DNA of 64,000 bases from Strigops habroptila. Lineage: Eukaryota; Chordata; Aves; Psittaciformes; Psittacidae. The DNA lies in assembly GCF_004027225.2 (NCBI RefSeq), contig NC_044278.2, forward strand, positions 3,534,001-3,598,000, written 5' to 3'. Positions within the stretch are counted from its first letter, which is position 1, and each line of letters opens with the position of its first letter. Made by a program: the position numbers and the translations under genes. This document shows, in pieces, positions 40,722 to 54,869 of this stretch. The notes under the pieces are model-generated. The model worked only from the letters and a program-made list of their open reading frames with translations. It searched no databases and had not been told where the DNA came from.

Positions 40722-41970
40722 ATGTGTGCAAGCACAGAGGAGGAAATTTGCAAACATGATTATGCAGGACACGCTTTAATCGGCTTATTGCTGTTTTATG
40801 ATGGCAAGCAAGCAGTCACAGAAGCCAGGGTGATTGGCCTTGCCATGTGCGCATGCTGCTGGTAACTCAATAACCGATGACACCACCCGTGGTCTCCAGA
40901 CCTCGAGCCTTTGATGTAGCAACAAACAAGATAGATTGCTGTAATTTATCTGGCCCCTGGAGGGCTGTGCTGGTAATGTGATGAGCCCAAGGGCCAGCCA
41001 TCCCGTAATCTGTGCAAAAATACAGTGGATCGCAGTCGCCGTGTGCGGGTTGTCTTTGTTCTGTGCTGCGCGAGTTTGCGTGTGTACAATGGCTGGTACT
41101 GGTCTCGATTTCCAGCAGCCAGGGGCGGTAAGTGTTATTTGATATGCCGGTCCCTCCATTAACTTTAATTGGTTTGTTATATAGTAAATATACTCCTTTC
41201 AAATAGATTGAGGACGGCAGCGCTGGAAGCGTTATATTTCCCTGTATGCGTTTACAAGTGTAACTGAGCGACTGGGGAAGATGTGCTGGGTTTCGGGGGA
41301 AAAAAGAATTGGATTTTGGACCCAGCCAAGCCTCCAGTGGGTTTGCTGATGGAGGGCAAATGCTCATGGCGTTGCAGTCGGGTAGCCTGGAAACCCAAGG
41401 AGAAGGATGTGCGGCCTCCTGGCTTGCACGTGGGCCTCTCTCCTGCTAGAAGACAGCCTGGCTGGGCTGTGCCAAGAGAAGAGGGAGTCGCTGCTGGATT
41501 GGGGAGCCCCAGCAGCATCTCCCCAGCCACCCGTATGCACCAGGGTGCTGCAGAGCATCCGTGTGCCGCCACCAGTGCCCTTCTGCAGCAACCCCATTCC
41601 TGGGATCTCGGGGTCATAGGGTTGGAAAATCAGAGTAGTATTGAAAACAAAGCCTTGCCAGCTTGAGTTTCTGGTTTGCTGCCATGTGGTGGGGTATCTT
41701 TTGTTCCTGGATTCTTACTGCTACCAAAGAAGGATTTTATGTCACCTCAACTCTGCTTCTTTCAGAGGGGTACCTTAAAAAACATTCCCCTTGAATCAGC
41801 AAGGAAGTTGCAGCATAGCTGGGAGGGTGCTGGGCTAGAGCCCAATGTGCCAGCTTTATAACGGGGTATGAGGGCTTGCCTTGCTGAGCACAGCTGCCAA
41901 AGGGGTAGGACGGGTACATCCAGGAGGAAGCGCTGTTGGGAAGTAACGCTGGGCTCCTCCTTTCCCACAG

Positions 41971-42346
41971 GTATGGCCTTGGCCCAGCGGCAAGTGGCGG
42001 TGCAGGAAGGGCCCCTTTACCGCACGGAGGGGTCCCACATCACGCTGTGGTGCAAGGTGAGCGGCTACCAGGGCCCGTCGGAGCAGAACTTCCAGTGGTC
42101 CATCTACCTGCCCTCGGCCCCTGAGCGGGAGGTGCAGATCGTCAGCACCGTCGACCCGTCCTTCCCCTACGCCATCTACACCCAGCGCGTGCGCAGCCGC
42201 GGGATCTACGTGGAGCGGGTGCAGGGGGACGCCGTCCTGCGCACTATCCACCGACCTGCAGGACCGGGGACGCCGGCGAGTACCGAGTGCCAACGCCACA
42301 CGACGAGAGGTACTCGGGAGCTACAGCGCCAAGATGAACCTCGTGG
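41971..42346 (+). CDS. IGSF3: IGSF3 exon 2: signal end and first V-type Ig domain, frame disrupted
   Basis: The exon follows a good acceptor (TTTCCCACAG) and ends at CTCGTGG|GTAAGC. It completes the signal peptide (MALA|Q) and encodes the first V-set Ig domain: Cys42 in LWCKVSGYQ, then QGPSEQNFQWSIYL with Trp57, EREVQIVST and FPYAIYTQRVR, all hallmarks of IGSF3. CD101 is the closest alternative paralogue, but EGPLYRTEGSHIT and YLPSAPEREVQ favour IGSF3. The frame is clean through Arg105 (42,242). After that the conserved text DLQ-DR-DAGEYEC and YSG-SYSAKMNLV is present but split over three frames. Apparent extra bases lie at 42,243-42,252 (C near 42,252, perhaps 4 bases in all), at 42,266-42,269 (G) and at 42,283-42,284 (C). 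Apparent missing bases lie at 42,292/42,293 and 42,318/42,319. The 376-bp length is out of phase with the phase-1/phase-1 exon expected. The domain's second Cys codon is at 42,288-42,290. Confidence 0.9.
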
Positions 42347-42789
42347 GTAAGCCGTCCTGATAGCAGCGTGGCTGGGGCAAGGGGGCATCTCCCAGCCAAC
42401 ATGCAGCACGAACCCATGAACCCCTCCATGTGAAGTGTAGTCCAGATAAGGTGTCAGCAAAAACACCAGTGAGAAGACTAAGCAGAGAGGCAGGCAGCAT
42501 GGGTAGTGTGAGTTGCAGGAAATCACCATATAGAGGCACAGGAGATATCAAGCTTTTTGTAGTAATAAGGCCCTTGTAAAGAAGAGATGCCAGGCAGCAT
42601 AGCTGGGGAGAGGAACATTTGAAGCTCTGGCTGAAAGCAAAAGGAATGTGGAAATGATTTATGTAGGAGAAAGCTGCCCCAGATGGCACAAGCTGCAGAG
42701 GAGAGAGCTGAGTGTGCCAAAAGGTAGTGAATAGTGGAGTGGGGAAGAGAGCAGATGTAACAAGCAGCATATAAAGGGAACAAGAGAGG

Positions 42790-42925
42790 TCACAGAATCA
42801 ACTACATTGGAAAAGACCTTAAGGTCAACAAGTCCAACCATTACCCCAAGACTGCCAAGTCCACCACTAAACCGTGTCACTAAGGCCTCATCTACATGTT
42901 TTTGAACACTTCCATCTTCAGGCTC
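42790..42925 (-). mobile_element. CR1 LINE 3' fragment
   Basis: It begins TCACAGAATCAACTACATTG and continues with GGAAAAGACCTTAAGGTCAA, GTCCAACCATTACCCC, CACCACTAAACCGTGTCACT and a TTTTTGAACACTTCC block. This is the reverse complement of a CR1 3' end. It belongs to the same subfamily as the + strand copy at 50,838. It starts only about 440 bp after exon 2. Confidence 0.9.
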
Positions 42926-45900
42926 TTATCAGAGGATAATGCTGAACGCATCCTGAAAATACCACACCGATTGAATTGAGTTGTCTGTAGATGAAACGTG
43001 GGGGGAGTTGGTTTGGGGTTTGTTTGGTTGTTTTGTTGTGTTAAAAAATTGAAAACAGGTTCTTTAAAATCTGGAAGTAATTTCCACAGCAACCTCTCAG
43101 ACTAAGCCGACTTGACCTTTTCAAGCTTCAGCTTGCTTTCTTGTGTCTCAAAATGGGATTGGATTTGAAGTCTCTAACTCAGCTAACAAAAGTCAAATAG
43201 ATTCCATCAAACTCTTTGCTGAAGGACTCCTAAAGAACTCCTCTGCAAGCAGAGACCACCCCTCTAGCAAATTTAAGCCCACAGACAGCAGGCTTGCTTT
43301 CCTTGGAAGACTTCTGTGGGCCTGCAGGTTCTCTGTTTGGAAACCACTTTGGTATTATCCAGACTAGCTAGTCAGGGTGTTGGCTGTTCAGGCCCTGTTG
43401 ACACAGGAAACCCATTGTGAAAGGAGTAAAGGTGTGAAGTTTAAATCCAATAGACCTCCTTTGGGTTGTGGCTTCTTGCCCTCAGCTTGCATGTACTTTG
43501 GCTTCTTCCCTTCAGAGGTGCAGCCCAGCCACTCTCCCAGGTGAAGCCCCGTGCTTGGGTGCATGTTCGTACTTGGGTGCCATCTGATGTCCGTGAGGAA
43601 GTTGGGGAGGTAGATGCCTGTATACCCTTTTCTGTTGGTGGGTTTGGTTTGTTTGTTTGTAGTTCTGTGATGTGCTTCAGGTGCCCGGGTTTGTGGTTGG
43701 CCCCTTTAGTTGAACAGGACTGAGTCAGCACTGCTGCTGTAAAAGTCACCTCAGGGAGTGAAAGCCCATTGAAAACCAACACCCAGTGGGGAAAAATGTG
43801 CCTGGGGGCAGGCTGGTTTGGGGCTCGGGTTGCTCTGCCAGTGAGCTGCACCCTGTGGGCTCTTGCAGGAAAGCTGTTGAAAACAAGTGAGAGTACCCGT
43901 GTTAGCTGCTGGTGGTGCACAGATGGGATGGGGGATGCGGGTTGAGCATAGCCAGTGTGAGTGATGGCTATAGGGCACTGGGAATGGAGAAGCCAGCACC
44001 CTCCTGGTTGATTTGGTGGCCGGCCCAGGGCTTGCTGCTTGGTTGCTTTTTCTCTGTCCTAACACTTGCACAAGTACAAGGCGTGTAAGATCTGGGATTC
44101 CGTAGACACCATGAATAGCGTTTTGAGGATATTGGCTTCAGGGCTTAATGTGCATCAGGGATGTTAAAGAAGATAGATCTAAAGTACTTTTAGTGGGATT
44201 AGTTAAATCACATATGCCCCTTCATGGATGCTTGCGGCTCACAATTTGGGGCCCTAATTTGGTTTAGCTTAATTCATTTCCGGAAATTCACTTCAGAAGT
44301 TGGCTTAAGGTCACTTGTGTTTTGAACGTGTGTATCTGTGTAGGTGTTTTCTGTGGTTTAACCAAACTCTTGACGGAAACTGACTTTTCCAGAGTGCCCC
44401 CTTGTGATGAGCTGTAGGACAACAAGCCCATTCATGTGAGCGGTGTTGACTTGAACCCTGTTGGACCTTGAAGTCCTGCTGGGGAAATGGGGCTCTTCTC
44501 TGCAGGCTGGGCAGAGCACGCAACCTTTTTATCCCCTGACATTTCAGCTCTCAGCTACAGGTCATGGGTTTTTCAGGCTGGCTTTGTTGGCTGTAGACAA
44601 TAAGCGAGAAGAGGTACACAAGAGCTAAATGAGAGTTATTGTTCTCATTTTCTCAGAAACAGAAACAAAACTTTTTTTATTTTTTTTCTTTCATCCAGTT
44701 ATGAATTTTTAATTGACTCATTAGATTGAATGGCTCTTTTTTGGCAACAAGCAAAAGCCTGCAGGGAGGCAGGTTTGTAAGCATCTCCACTCTCTCCGTT
44801 TATGTGTGAAATGGATGTGTTTGGAACAGTGTTGATTCTAGACTTGCTGCTCTGAGAAGCTTTGAGTTGTGTGTCCTGTGTTTAAGGGAAGAGATGAAGG
44901 AAAAGTTCTTCCTTCTCACCCAGGCAATACAACCACGTGTTAGGGGAGCTGGATGGGACACTGGTGCAGCAGCACATGGGGCTGCTATCTGCATCGGGAC
45001 AGACTGGCAGCGAAGCAACCAGTATGTGCCTCTGCTCCTGTCATCTGGGCAGCATCAAGGGCTATACATCCAGATTTTTCAGCTGCTAAAACATGTCTCA
45101 TCATCTTCAAAGATGTGCTGGTTGGGCTTGAAAGTACAGTTCTATCCACCTCACAAACAGCAAGCATGGCTAGTGTCTCCAATTGAGGTTCCTTTTTATT
45201 CACTGAGATTTTGGCCAGGAGCTAGTACCACTCCAAGGACCTGATGTCTCTGGCCTGGACTAAGAAGTGCTCCTCAGGCACTTCATGGGATTCTTATCTG
45301 GATTTAGGCATGCAGTGCAAGTGTTAATCTCTCTGAAGCTAGGAATGAGTCCAGTAACGTGGTTCAGAGGCCTTCTGCCATGGGAAGAAATGTGTATCAA
45401 GGCTTAAACTTTTTCATCAGTCTTCAATTTCCTTCAGTTGCTTCAAAAATTAGTCTTTCTATCTTACTACCCATATTCTCATCTCCTTCTGAGCTGTATC
45501 CTTGGGAAGGAGGAGTTATACCTGGGCTGCAAGATGTGTTAGGAGGAAGAATTTAGGACAACTCAGATGGAATTGCTTGTGCTGAGGGAGGTGGCAAAAG
45601 GGGAAAAAGTAATGGGTGCAGCCTTTCAGGATGTTGTAGAACTGTGGTTGATTATGAGAAAGGATTATCCCACATACAAAGTCTGCTGGCTGTGAGAAGT
45701 ACATGGGCTGCTCATTGCTTTATGAAGAAGTTAAGGACAGCAAGGAATTTTCAGGTGAAAGAAAGCAGCATCCCGGTAACATAGCATCACCACTGGCAGG
45801 GCAGCAGTATTTTCCAGATTGTCATTGGAATTATTCCTCGTCTTAATAACACTTGAAATATGGACAAAGAGATCTCTGTGCAGTAATTTAGGTGGTGAAG

Positions 45901-47789
45901 CTGCAGGGATGCTGTGCAATCCGAGGTGCCGGTTTGTGCTTCTCAACTTACGTTAATGGGTAAATAAACTTGTGTTTGCTGTGGGGTAGAAGTGAGCTCG
46001 CAGCAGTTACTTCAGAGTTCGTGAGTCACTGCAAATTTGTACTCCACTATATCTCTGCAACGAGTTGTTAGTGTGCCTGTACCCTTACAGCCTGTACCTG
46101 ATAACAGCAAAGAGGCCCAGGTATAACCTCTTCAGAAGCTTCAGGCTTTTATCTCGGTGTTATTTTATCTATGCTCCCACAAATGTTGAGCTCTTTTTCA
46201 GAGTACGTGATTTGATGGAAGAAATGAAGCTTTGAGGTTTTTCTTGAACAGGCAGTGACAGAGCAGGAGGAAAGGTTTCAAAGCACTTGAGGAGGTGGCA
46301 GCTCTTGTACTTTTTATTTTGTGGGAAACAGCTGTACAGCATCAATCCTAAACAAGTTAAAGCAAAGCAAATGAAAGGGTTTTGGATGGGGTGGGCTGAG
46401 GGAGGGACCACAACCTCCATGGTACCGCTGAGTGAGAAGGAGCAATTTCGGTGCAGAGTTGAGAAACAAGCAGCACTCGGGCTCCGCTGTCTTGGAGGAG
46501 GGCAGGAGCTGCTGTGGAGCTGGTAGTGCCTGCAGGGACGATCACTGACATCTCCTTCCTTCCTGCCAGGCTTAGGTGAAAGGGGGGCAGAGAGGATCTG
46601 CACTAGCGTGGTGGTATTCAGTGGCTCCCTTGTTCACCCTCTCAGCCTGGCCACACTTCTGCTCTCTGCTAGGTCTCACCCTGCCCAGGTAGGCTGGTGC
46701 CTTGATGTCTGCCCTGCTCCCCTGGGTCCTGTCTGGCTGTGATGGCTCCCAGGAGCTGGGTGTGTGTTCTTTTGGCTGGCAGCCCCATTGTGGTGAAGTT
46801 TTGACTTGGGAGCGGTGGTGGGTGAGGACACTGGTGGTATGAAGAGCCGGCTGCCTCTCTGCCTCATGTCAGAGCTGGCTGCAGCTCTGCTTGGAGGAGT
46901 CCTGTCTCCAAATGCTGAGCTGCCCGAGTCTGCAGATCAGAACTCAGCCCATGGGTAGTTTAACCATGTCTTTAAGATTGTGTCTGGTAGGAGTCCACTG
47001 TGGCATGTGACTGTGTGGCCAGCTGCAAGCCCATGGCAAGAAGGATAACTGTAGGGTGCATCTGAGAGGCTTTAGCAACACGGGAGGCGGAAGAAAGACT
47101 TAAGGTTGGTGCTGGAAGGGAGGGAGCTGCATAGGTCTCAGACGAGCATTGAAGAAAAGAAATCAGGTCTCTCTTGTTGACCTTGCAACCGAGAATCTCC
47201 AGAATGTTGGTGGAAAGCTAAAGGGCATGGAGCAGGCAAAAAAGACAAAAAAATGTGAAATTTATTAGCTTGTACCAGCTGTTGCTGCTTGTTACCAGCA
47301 GCTTCTCCTCTTCTTTGTGAAGTGCTGCCATATGTGATCTGCGTGTGCGCAGAGCAGAGCGGGGAAGTCATGTCACAGATTTGCCATGGGAGAGCACTGC
47401 CTGCTCCTGGGAACCTGGGGGGACCCAACGCAAGTGTAGTCACCTCTGCTCACGTGAGGAGCATGGACCTTGGTGGCTGCTGGTTTATTCCAGCTGTCAG
47501 ATGGGCAGAAGGTGGCTTTGCTTGAGGGAGGTGTCAGAGAGAGGTGGTAGTCTTGCGGACAAGGATCTGCTGGTTTTGATAGAAGTCTTTGGGAGTCTTC
47601 TTTCTATGCTGCCATTTTCTCTTCCTCCTGAGAGACGAGGGGAAGTGTTTGTCACTGGACGTGTGTCCTGGGGGGACCAGGCTTTTTGCAGATGAGCAAC
47701 AGCAGGCAGAAATGGAAGCGAGCAGTTCAGACTGCCCTGAGAGGGTTGCACAGGCTCCGTCTCTGGCGCATTTCAAGACCTAACAGGAT

Positions 47790-47909
47790 CAAACCCTTAG
47801 CAGCATGGTCTGACCTTATAGTTGACCCTGCTTGACCTATAGTTGTGCTACAGACCTCATCCCCTCCCCGAGGTCCTTTCCATCCTGAATTGTCCTATGA
47901 TCCCATAAT
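47790..47909 (+). mobile_element. CR1 LINE 3' fragment (diverged)
   Basis: The segment reads ACCTTATAGTTGACCCTGCT, a degraded GGGTTGGACTAGATGACC region, then CCGAGGTCCTTTCCATCC and GAATTGTCCTATGATCCC. This matches a forward CR1 3' end with substitutions and a small internal deletion. Confidence 0.65.
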
Positions 47910-50837
47910 GAATCGTATCGGGCTGCTGTGCAGTAGGAACCACTGTTGGGCAGCAGTTTGGAGAGAGGGTATTTAAGGAAAGGTATAAAACAGTATATAG
48001 TGGGGATGTCAGTGCTAAATAATGGCATAACATTGGTGATCTCAACCAGGTGAGAACAGCAAGGACCTATTGTACATCCCCAAATTCTTTTTTCTTTCTG
48101 GCACATTTTTTGTATTTCATATTTCTTTAGAGACATTGCAGGAGTTTATCTATTGCTGTCATCTGGTCTATGAAAGGAGAATTTGAGATCCTAGTGCAGA
48201 TGTCCTAATCTCTCTGAGGCCATCACAGTGACTTTGCTACCTCAATGAAGCATGTGTATGCTTTATTTGGCCAAGCCATCAGTTAACCAAAGCGAGTTCC
48301 GGGATTGGTGGTGTTCAAATTCCTGCTTTATGAGTTACATTCATCTTTGCCTGTTTGGGCTGTGCTTGTTGCAGTAATTAGCTCCCCAGAGGAGTAAAAT
48401 GTCCTTCACTTTCAAATTACCCTTTAGCTGACATTAAAAAAAAAATTAAAGAAAAAGTAAAATCAAATACCTTCTCCTAGGTGGTCCTTTGCAGCTAGAC
48501 ACTAGGGTATTTTGTTCTTAGTGTCCTTCTCTACATGCCTAAAGCTCTTTGTAGTAGCCTTGGAAGAGAAAATTTGACCTATGCTGCTCTGCTTTTTGTT
48601 TCTGTTCCTGCTGTGGATGGAAAGGGAGTGTTTGTCTGTTAATGGGGGAGGAATGAGGAGGGGTAAACATATTTCACCTCTGGCGGTTCCTATGGGTACA
48701 GCCTGAGAATTGCACCAGCAAACCCGAGTACCCCGTTTCTGATGCTACGGAGCAGTGGGGGGCTGCAGGCATTGGGTCCTACCATGCTGCCGACTCACTG
48801 CGTGTCCCTGGGTACGGCGCGCTCCGTCTCCCTCACCATATTCCAGCTGGTAAAATTAGCATACAAGCCTTTCATAAAATCTAAGCTAAATAACTGTGAA
48901 GTGCTTCGAGCTCCTCAGATAGCGGGAGTTAGAAACAAAGGCTTCTCTTTCAGCTCTGCCTGGTAATGATGCTGAATAGGATTCATCTCCAGTCCTGCTT
49001 ATCCATTTCTGATGTCTTGGAAGTATCGCTGCTTAAGCTCACTCAGTTTTGCCCTTGCAGAAGCAGTGAGGCTAATCGGCACTGCCAGGCTGAGGAGGCT
49101 GGTGGTCTGGTGGTGCAGGCAACCCTGTGGCCAGCAGCTCCAGAGCTGGCACGAGGGGCTGCTTCCTTACAGCCTCCTGGGCACGGGTGTGCATGAAGCC
49201 AGTCCAGAGGCTCCATGCCTCTTCCAGATGTAACAGTCCTGATGGCAAGAGGAAGGCACCAAGACCTATTTGAATTTCCAGTCTTTGTCTCTTTTTTCGA
49301 ATCTTGGCTTTAGTCATATATAATCTGGCAATGAATTGCATGGGCTTAGTTATTCCTTGTGCTCTCTAAAACACTTTTTTGTTGATACCATTCATGTTAC
49401 AGCTGAAAGCTTATAACAGAAATCTCTGTATGTGTCCTCGCATTGCTAGACAAGGTTCACTCATTATTTTATGTATCTTTATCTCATCCCCGGTTAGTAT
49501 ATTTTCCTGCTAAACACTTCAAATTATGACAATTTTGTTGCAGTACACCATGTCCCATTCTTTCCGGTTGGAATTGCTTGCCTAATTTTTACTTATTGTT
49601 GCATTAAATGACATCGCTTCTGCACCTCTATCTGCACAGGAGATGTGGAACAAATTTTAGGCAGACCTGCCTGAAAAAATGGGTAATCCATTGTATCTAC
49701 TCTCCCCCTTCTTTGCTGTTGAGTTTTTTCCCCTCCCTCGCCTTCGTGCCCTGTCCCTCAAAACCACAGGCTTCTTGGTGGTGTGACATGCTTTGTGGGG
49801 AAGGCTCTCCATTGTGGAAGTGTTTCTTTCTTTCCCCCCTCCTGTCCACCTACCCATTTCTCAAAGCCCTGGTGTTAGACACATTTGGGGCACATCACCA
49901 TATTCCATATGTTTTTTTCCCTACATTGTCCCTTTTGAGGTAGAGGTACTTTTTTAAATTTAGCTAGCACGTGGAGGAGAATTACAATAAGAATACACGT
50001 CCCTTTTTATGCATGTCTGTACTCTTGTACCTCTGCATTGTAAGAAAAAATGTGTTCTAAAATGCATTTCTAAAAATGTAAATGAATGCAGCCACAGGCG
50101 ATTGCACAGCCCTCTGCTCGCAGATCTAGGCTGGTCTTTAAAACGAGCCCTCTCGCTTCCAGGCTATCTATGTCCCTTACTTGTCAGGAAGGGAGGCGCA
50201 GGAGCCCAAATGCTGGCTTGCCTTCAGACTGTGAAGAGCTGCAGCGTTTTGCATGGGTAGGTTTCTGTGTAGCGCTGAACCTGAATAGCAAAATCAGTCC
50301 AGTCAGTTGAAATGATCTTTGAAGACTAAAGCAGTCTTTCCTGCAAAAGCCTCTTTTCTGAAGACTCGGAGTCTTGCCCTCTCGTCTGCTCCAGGCATGC
50401 TTGGCTCCACTCAGGCATGCGTGTCTCACGTTGATGGGACCGTGGCACTGGCTGTTCCACCAAGCCCTTTGCCTCTTCAGTGTTGGTGAGGCTGGAGGCT
50501 GCAAGGCTTGGGGTCCTCTGCTGCCCTGGAAGGAGCTGCTGCAAAAGCAACACTCAGCCCATGTGCCCCTTTCACTTGTTCTGATGACTCTTCCAATATA
50601 CTCTGCCAGTTCCTGGTAAAATGAGGCATTTGGTCATCCTAAATGTCGTCTTGATTTATAGGATGCCTCTTAGAATATCTCTCTGAGAAGAGGTCAGTGC
50701 TGTAAGGCTGTTTGTATATATTGCCATCATGTCTGTGTGTTACGTGCTGATATGAGGTAAAGGATACAAAGGTTTTTAACTAGGATGGAAAAAATCTTTG
50801 GCCAGAGATCCCATTGCATTTGAAGACCAACTCTACC

Positions 50838-50968
50838 TCAAGTGTTCAGAAAACGTGTAGATGTGGCCTTGAGTGACATGGTTTAGTGCTGGGCTTGGCA
50901 GTCCTGAGGTAAAGGTTGGACTTGATGGCCTTAAGCTCTTTTCAACCTAATTGATTCTATGATTTTAA
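50838..50968 (+). mobile_element. CR1 LINE 3' fragment (sense)
   Basis: Landmarks in order are GTTCAGAAAACGTGTAGATG, GACATGGTTTAGTGCTGGG, GGTTGGACTTGATGGCCTTA, TTTTCAACCTAATTGATTCT and ATGATTTTA. It is forward-oriented, ends in the CR1 tail, and is the inverted counterpart of the copy at 42,790. Confidence 0.9.
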
Positions 50969-53900
50969 GTGGGCTACTCAGGACCCGAGGTTCAAATCTT
51001 GGGCTCTCCATCTTTTTCAGGAAAGTAAACCTGATGTGAGGGGACTCTTTCAGGTCAGGCTCTGCATGCTTATCATGGGAAGCAAAAGGTCATCTAGTGT
51101 TAGTAGATGTTTACTAGTTAGTAGTATTTCCACCCAGTGTGTTCTGGGCAGCTCCCATCCTCTTTTTTTTCCCCAGAATGATTACTCTCTCACTACATGC
51201 AGAGGAGAGAGAAGCTCTGGGAGATGCAAAGCAAGCCAGAGCACAAAAGGAGAGCCAGAAGGAGCTGGTCTTAGTTGGGCGAGCAGGTGGTGGAGCCAGC
51301 GGGCTGTAATGTGGGATGGGCAGAGCTTGGTACCTGCCTCCTGCGTGCTCAGCAGCTTGCCAGGGGTTGCCTCCGGCTGTATCGACCACCACGCTGGAGG
51401 GTGTTTGAGGGGCACCCATCTCTTCTGCCTCCCCCCTTGTGATGGGTACCAGCAGGGCTGAGGGGCCAGGACAGCCTGGTGGCTCCCTGGCATTGGACCT
51501 GCTCCTGGCCTTGCTGGCACAGCCTGCTGGCATTCCTGGCAGTGTTACCGGAATACCGGGTGGCAAGGGAGAGGCGTGAAGTGTGCAGGTTTCTCTGCTT
51601 CTGTGCCTCCAAACAGGCTCTCAGCATTAAATGGGGAAAGCGATAACTGTGAGCGCAGCTGGTAACATATGGCACCCGTCCCCTGCCTTAGCAATTGCTC
51701 AGTGAACTCTGAAAGTGGAATACGGTCCCCATGGCTCCAGCCAGCTGCAGCACTGAGAAATCCTGCAGTGGAGCGGCCCGTTACTCGATTCCTGGTGGAA
51801 ACGTCACGTTCCATGTTGCCTGTTTTTCATGCTGCCTCTCTGGGGAGGTTTGTGCTACACTTACTCCTTCCTCCTCCTCTTATTTTTATTTTTTATTTTT
51901 TTATAATTCATTTCCCCTGGAGGATTGCTTTATTTGTTCTTTAGTTCCAGCCCCTTAGACTTGGCTGCTCTGCATTTCTGCCAGTCTGCTGCCCTGAGAG
52001 GCAGGGGCAGCTGTTTCTGCTGTTGATGCTGATGCTTTTCTCACGTTGCCTGTGGTGTTGCTGCACTAGGTGTGGTGGCGAATGGTTGAGTCCCCATGTA
52101 GTGCAGTGCCTGTTGCTGAGCCAGCCCGCTTCTGTGGCACAAAGCTCTGTGCTCGTTGTGGTGTGGGTGCGTGAAATTTTGCTGAAAAATGACAAAACAA
52201 GCAAAACGAAGTCAAAGTGGGGGCCAGTGCTCGGGCAAACCGCAGAGAAGCAACAAACCCAAAAGCTCCTAGCAGCATTACCAGTGGTACATCAGATCCT
52301 TTTTGTCCTATCAGATAGGATAGCGCAAAAGCTGAAAGGAAAGCCTACTACTTCTGTCTCACCCTCATGAGGGCTCAGAAGACTAAGTGAGACCCCTCTG
52401 ATTCAGGCTCATTACCTGCTAATTTGGAGGTGTTACTAGTGAGCATCCTGGGGGAGAGATTTATTGTGGTTTAAAACATCAGAAGGTCTCTGCCCTGCTT
52501 CGGCTGCCTGCTGCGGGTGGGTGGGAAAGGGAGAGCAACGCTTTAGTGCTTCAGAGGTAGGCTTTTGGTCCCAAGGCAGCCTATCCCCTCACCTCCTCCA
52601 GCCAAAAGCCCTGGCAGGGCTGGCCTTTCCCACTCCCTCCAGCTCCTCCCAGGTAGTGCAGGGGTTTGCTTCACGTGCTGAGCAGGAAGCCTGACCTGCC
52701 CTGGGACAGAGGTGCCCCTCAGTAGGGAGAAGCTTGGAGGAGACATTTTCCATCTTGGTTCTGTGTCTGCCCTGTCGGTTTAGCTGTATAACAGTTTTAC
52801 AATCTTTATCTGATATAGGTTTAAGAGGATTTCCCTAGGCGCAGTGGGATTATTATAAGTCGGAGTGCAGTCTCCAGCTGATACTCCTTCAGCAAGTATT
52901 TATTTTAAGTGGGTTTAACAGTATTTAATTTAAAATTTTTACTTTTTTTTTTTTTGCATGGGTTATAAGTAAATTGTTTACGCTATCAGAGAAGCAGAGC
53001 CTGGATAAAATGAAGGAATGTATTGCTGCTTTCCAGGCTGGGGATGGTGGAAAGAAAGCAGCAGCTGGAGGTGGGAAGGAAAGAAGATAAAATAGTAATG
53101 TTGAGGGAAATGTAACGTTATTCCAAGTGGCACTGATTAGTAATACTGCCAAACAGCTGTTTCTAAAAAGGAGATGTAATGGGAAGGAGAGCTGGAAGGA
53201 ACATGAGAGTGATGCAGGCAGCGCTGGCTCATCGTTTGAGCAGGGGGTAGCTGCTATCAACCCTGTATCTGTCCCATGCGGTACCAGAGACTGTGCTGCT
53301 GCAGCCCCCTGGAGCTCAGGGGGCTGGGGTGTCCCATGTACCCTCCCAGCCCTCATGGGGTGGCACTTGGTCAGGTTTCCACTTGAAGTGTTCCCTCCAT
53401 TTTAAGGTTTTCTGCCACCATCTGAAAAAGAGCAGCAGTGGCACCCCTTGCCATTGGGAAGGCTGCGTCTGCAGGGGAAAAGTCTCCTCTCGAGCCATGT
53501 GCAGGCTGTTTCTTTATCTTCTCCCTCCCTCCAGCAGGCTTTATTGATGGCAGAGGGCTGTGGGGCTGGATGTGTGTGTGCACAGCCTGAAGTCCTGCTG
53601 GGTTAGCAAGAGCTGCCTTCTGGCCACCTGCACCTGGACAGTGTCCATAGTCCTTTGAGTATTTCAGAGGATGCTAATGGGATGGGATTAGCCGCCCCAC
53701 TTGCCCTTGCCATCAACAAGAGACATTTCTAGAGAGCCTACAAAGAAGGGCAAAGCCAGAACTAACTTGAACAAAGGTGCTTTTGAATGCGGAAGGAAGC
53801 GTGATTTTACCCTCTGGCCTTATGGAGGGAAGAGGTGGGGCTGCTCTGTTCCCCATTTGATATCTGAATGAGCCTCTGCCTTAAGGGATAGTTGTTGGCT

Positions 53901-54869
53901 GAGTTAGTACTAATGGGCTGGATGCCCTTCAGTGTCCCTGTTCTGTCCTGCTCTGCTTCTCTGACACTGTGTTTCAACATACTGTGCCCTTTGTTCCTTA
54001 CTGGGTACTAGTTAAAATGGTAGCTTAGGGCTCTGCAAAGAAATGTGGTAGCTAGGGATGCCTGCCTTAGAGCAGTGCGTCATGGCAGGCAGGGCTTTCC
54101 AGACAGGGATGCCTCTGTGCTGGGCGTGATGTGCTCTGAGCACTTCACTTTCTCAGACCCTGTCATTCTTCATTTTTAAGCTGCCTGTTCAAGAGTCCAA
54201 GATTTTCATAAAGCTGTTCCTTACCAGAAGCATTTCCCAACTGTAACTCGTAATGCCAAACTTACTGAGGGCGAGAAGATTTAGAGAGACCAGTTTTTTA
54301 TGGCATTATGCTGTTGCATGGAAACAAAGAGAAGAGATCCCAAAGCAGCAGGTTACTTATTAGAGGGCTCACGTTAGGCTCTTTTGAGCCTTGTCCTCTG
54401 AAGAGTTGCATCATCATGCCACAGATGACCGCAGGCGCTCCGGCAGTCTGGTGTCACCTTTGGAGCTCTCTCAGGTGTACTGATGCCACCTGTCCGCAGG
54501 TAGGACTCCTTCCAAAACTGCAGGTGATGGTTGCATGTGATGGATGGTCCACATGGCACCGCGGCTAGAAGGCGGGAGCGCTGGCACAGCAATGCTGACC
54601 AACAGGGAAGGAAAAGCTGGTGGGGAGGTGGGGTTGGCAGAGGCATGAGCCATTTGTTTGGAGAGACTTCGTGCCTTGGAGGAGCTCCCTGGCTGCAGGG
54701 GCAGCCGCTCTGGGACAGCACAGAGATGCGCTATGGCTACAGGGATGCTTCCCCTTTGCATGAAGGGTTCCTTCCTCCAAGCTGGGTCCTGAGGTACAGG
54801 GTAAGCCGAGCCAAAGATGGAGCCCTTTGGCTGTGGTGTGGTCAGGAGGAATCAAGGGGCTCCTGCTTT

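Larger units (their letters stand above)
13814..41970 (+). other. IGSF3: IGSF3 intron 1 (28,157 bp, phase 1)
   Basis: The intron begins with GTAAGTG and ends with a pyrimidine-rich tract and CAG (41,951-41,970). No convincing internal exon was found; the many open frames are short and lack domain or splice support. The contents are listed separately: a GGGAY repeat, simple repeats, CR1 copies, a solo LTR and a 23-base poly-C run. Intervals such as 14,331-29,690 and 30,910-33,050 otherwise show only unique-looking non-coding sequence. The + strand often looks T- and G-rich, in line with transcription in this direction. Confidence 0.75.
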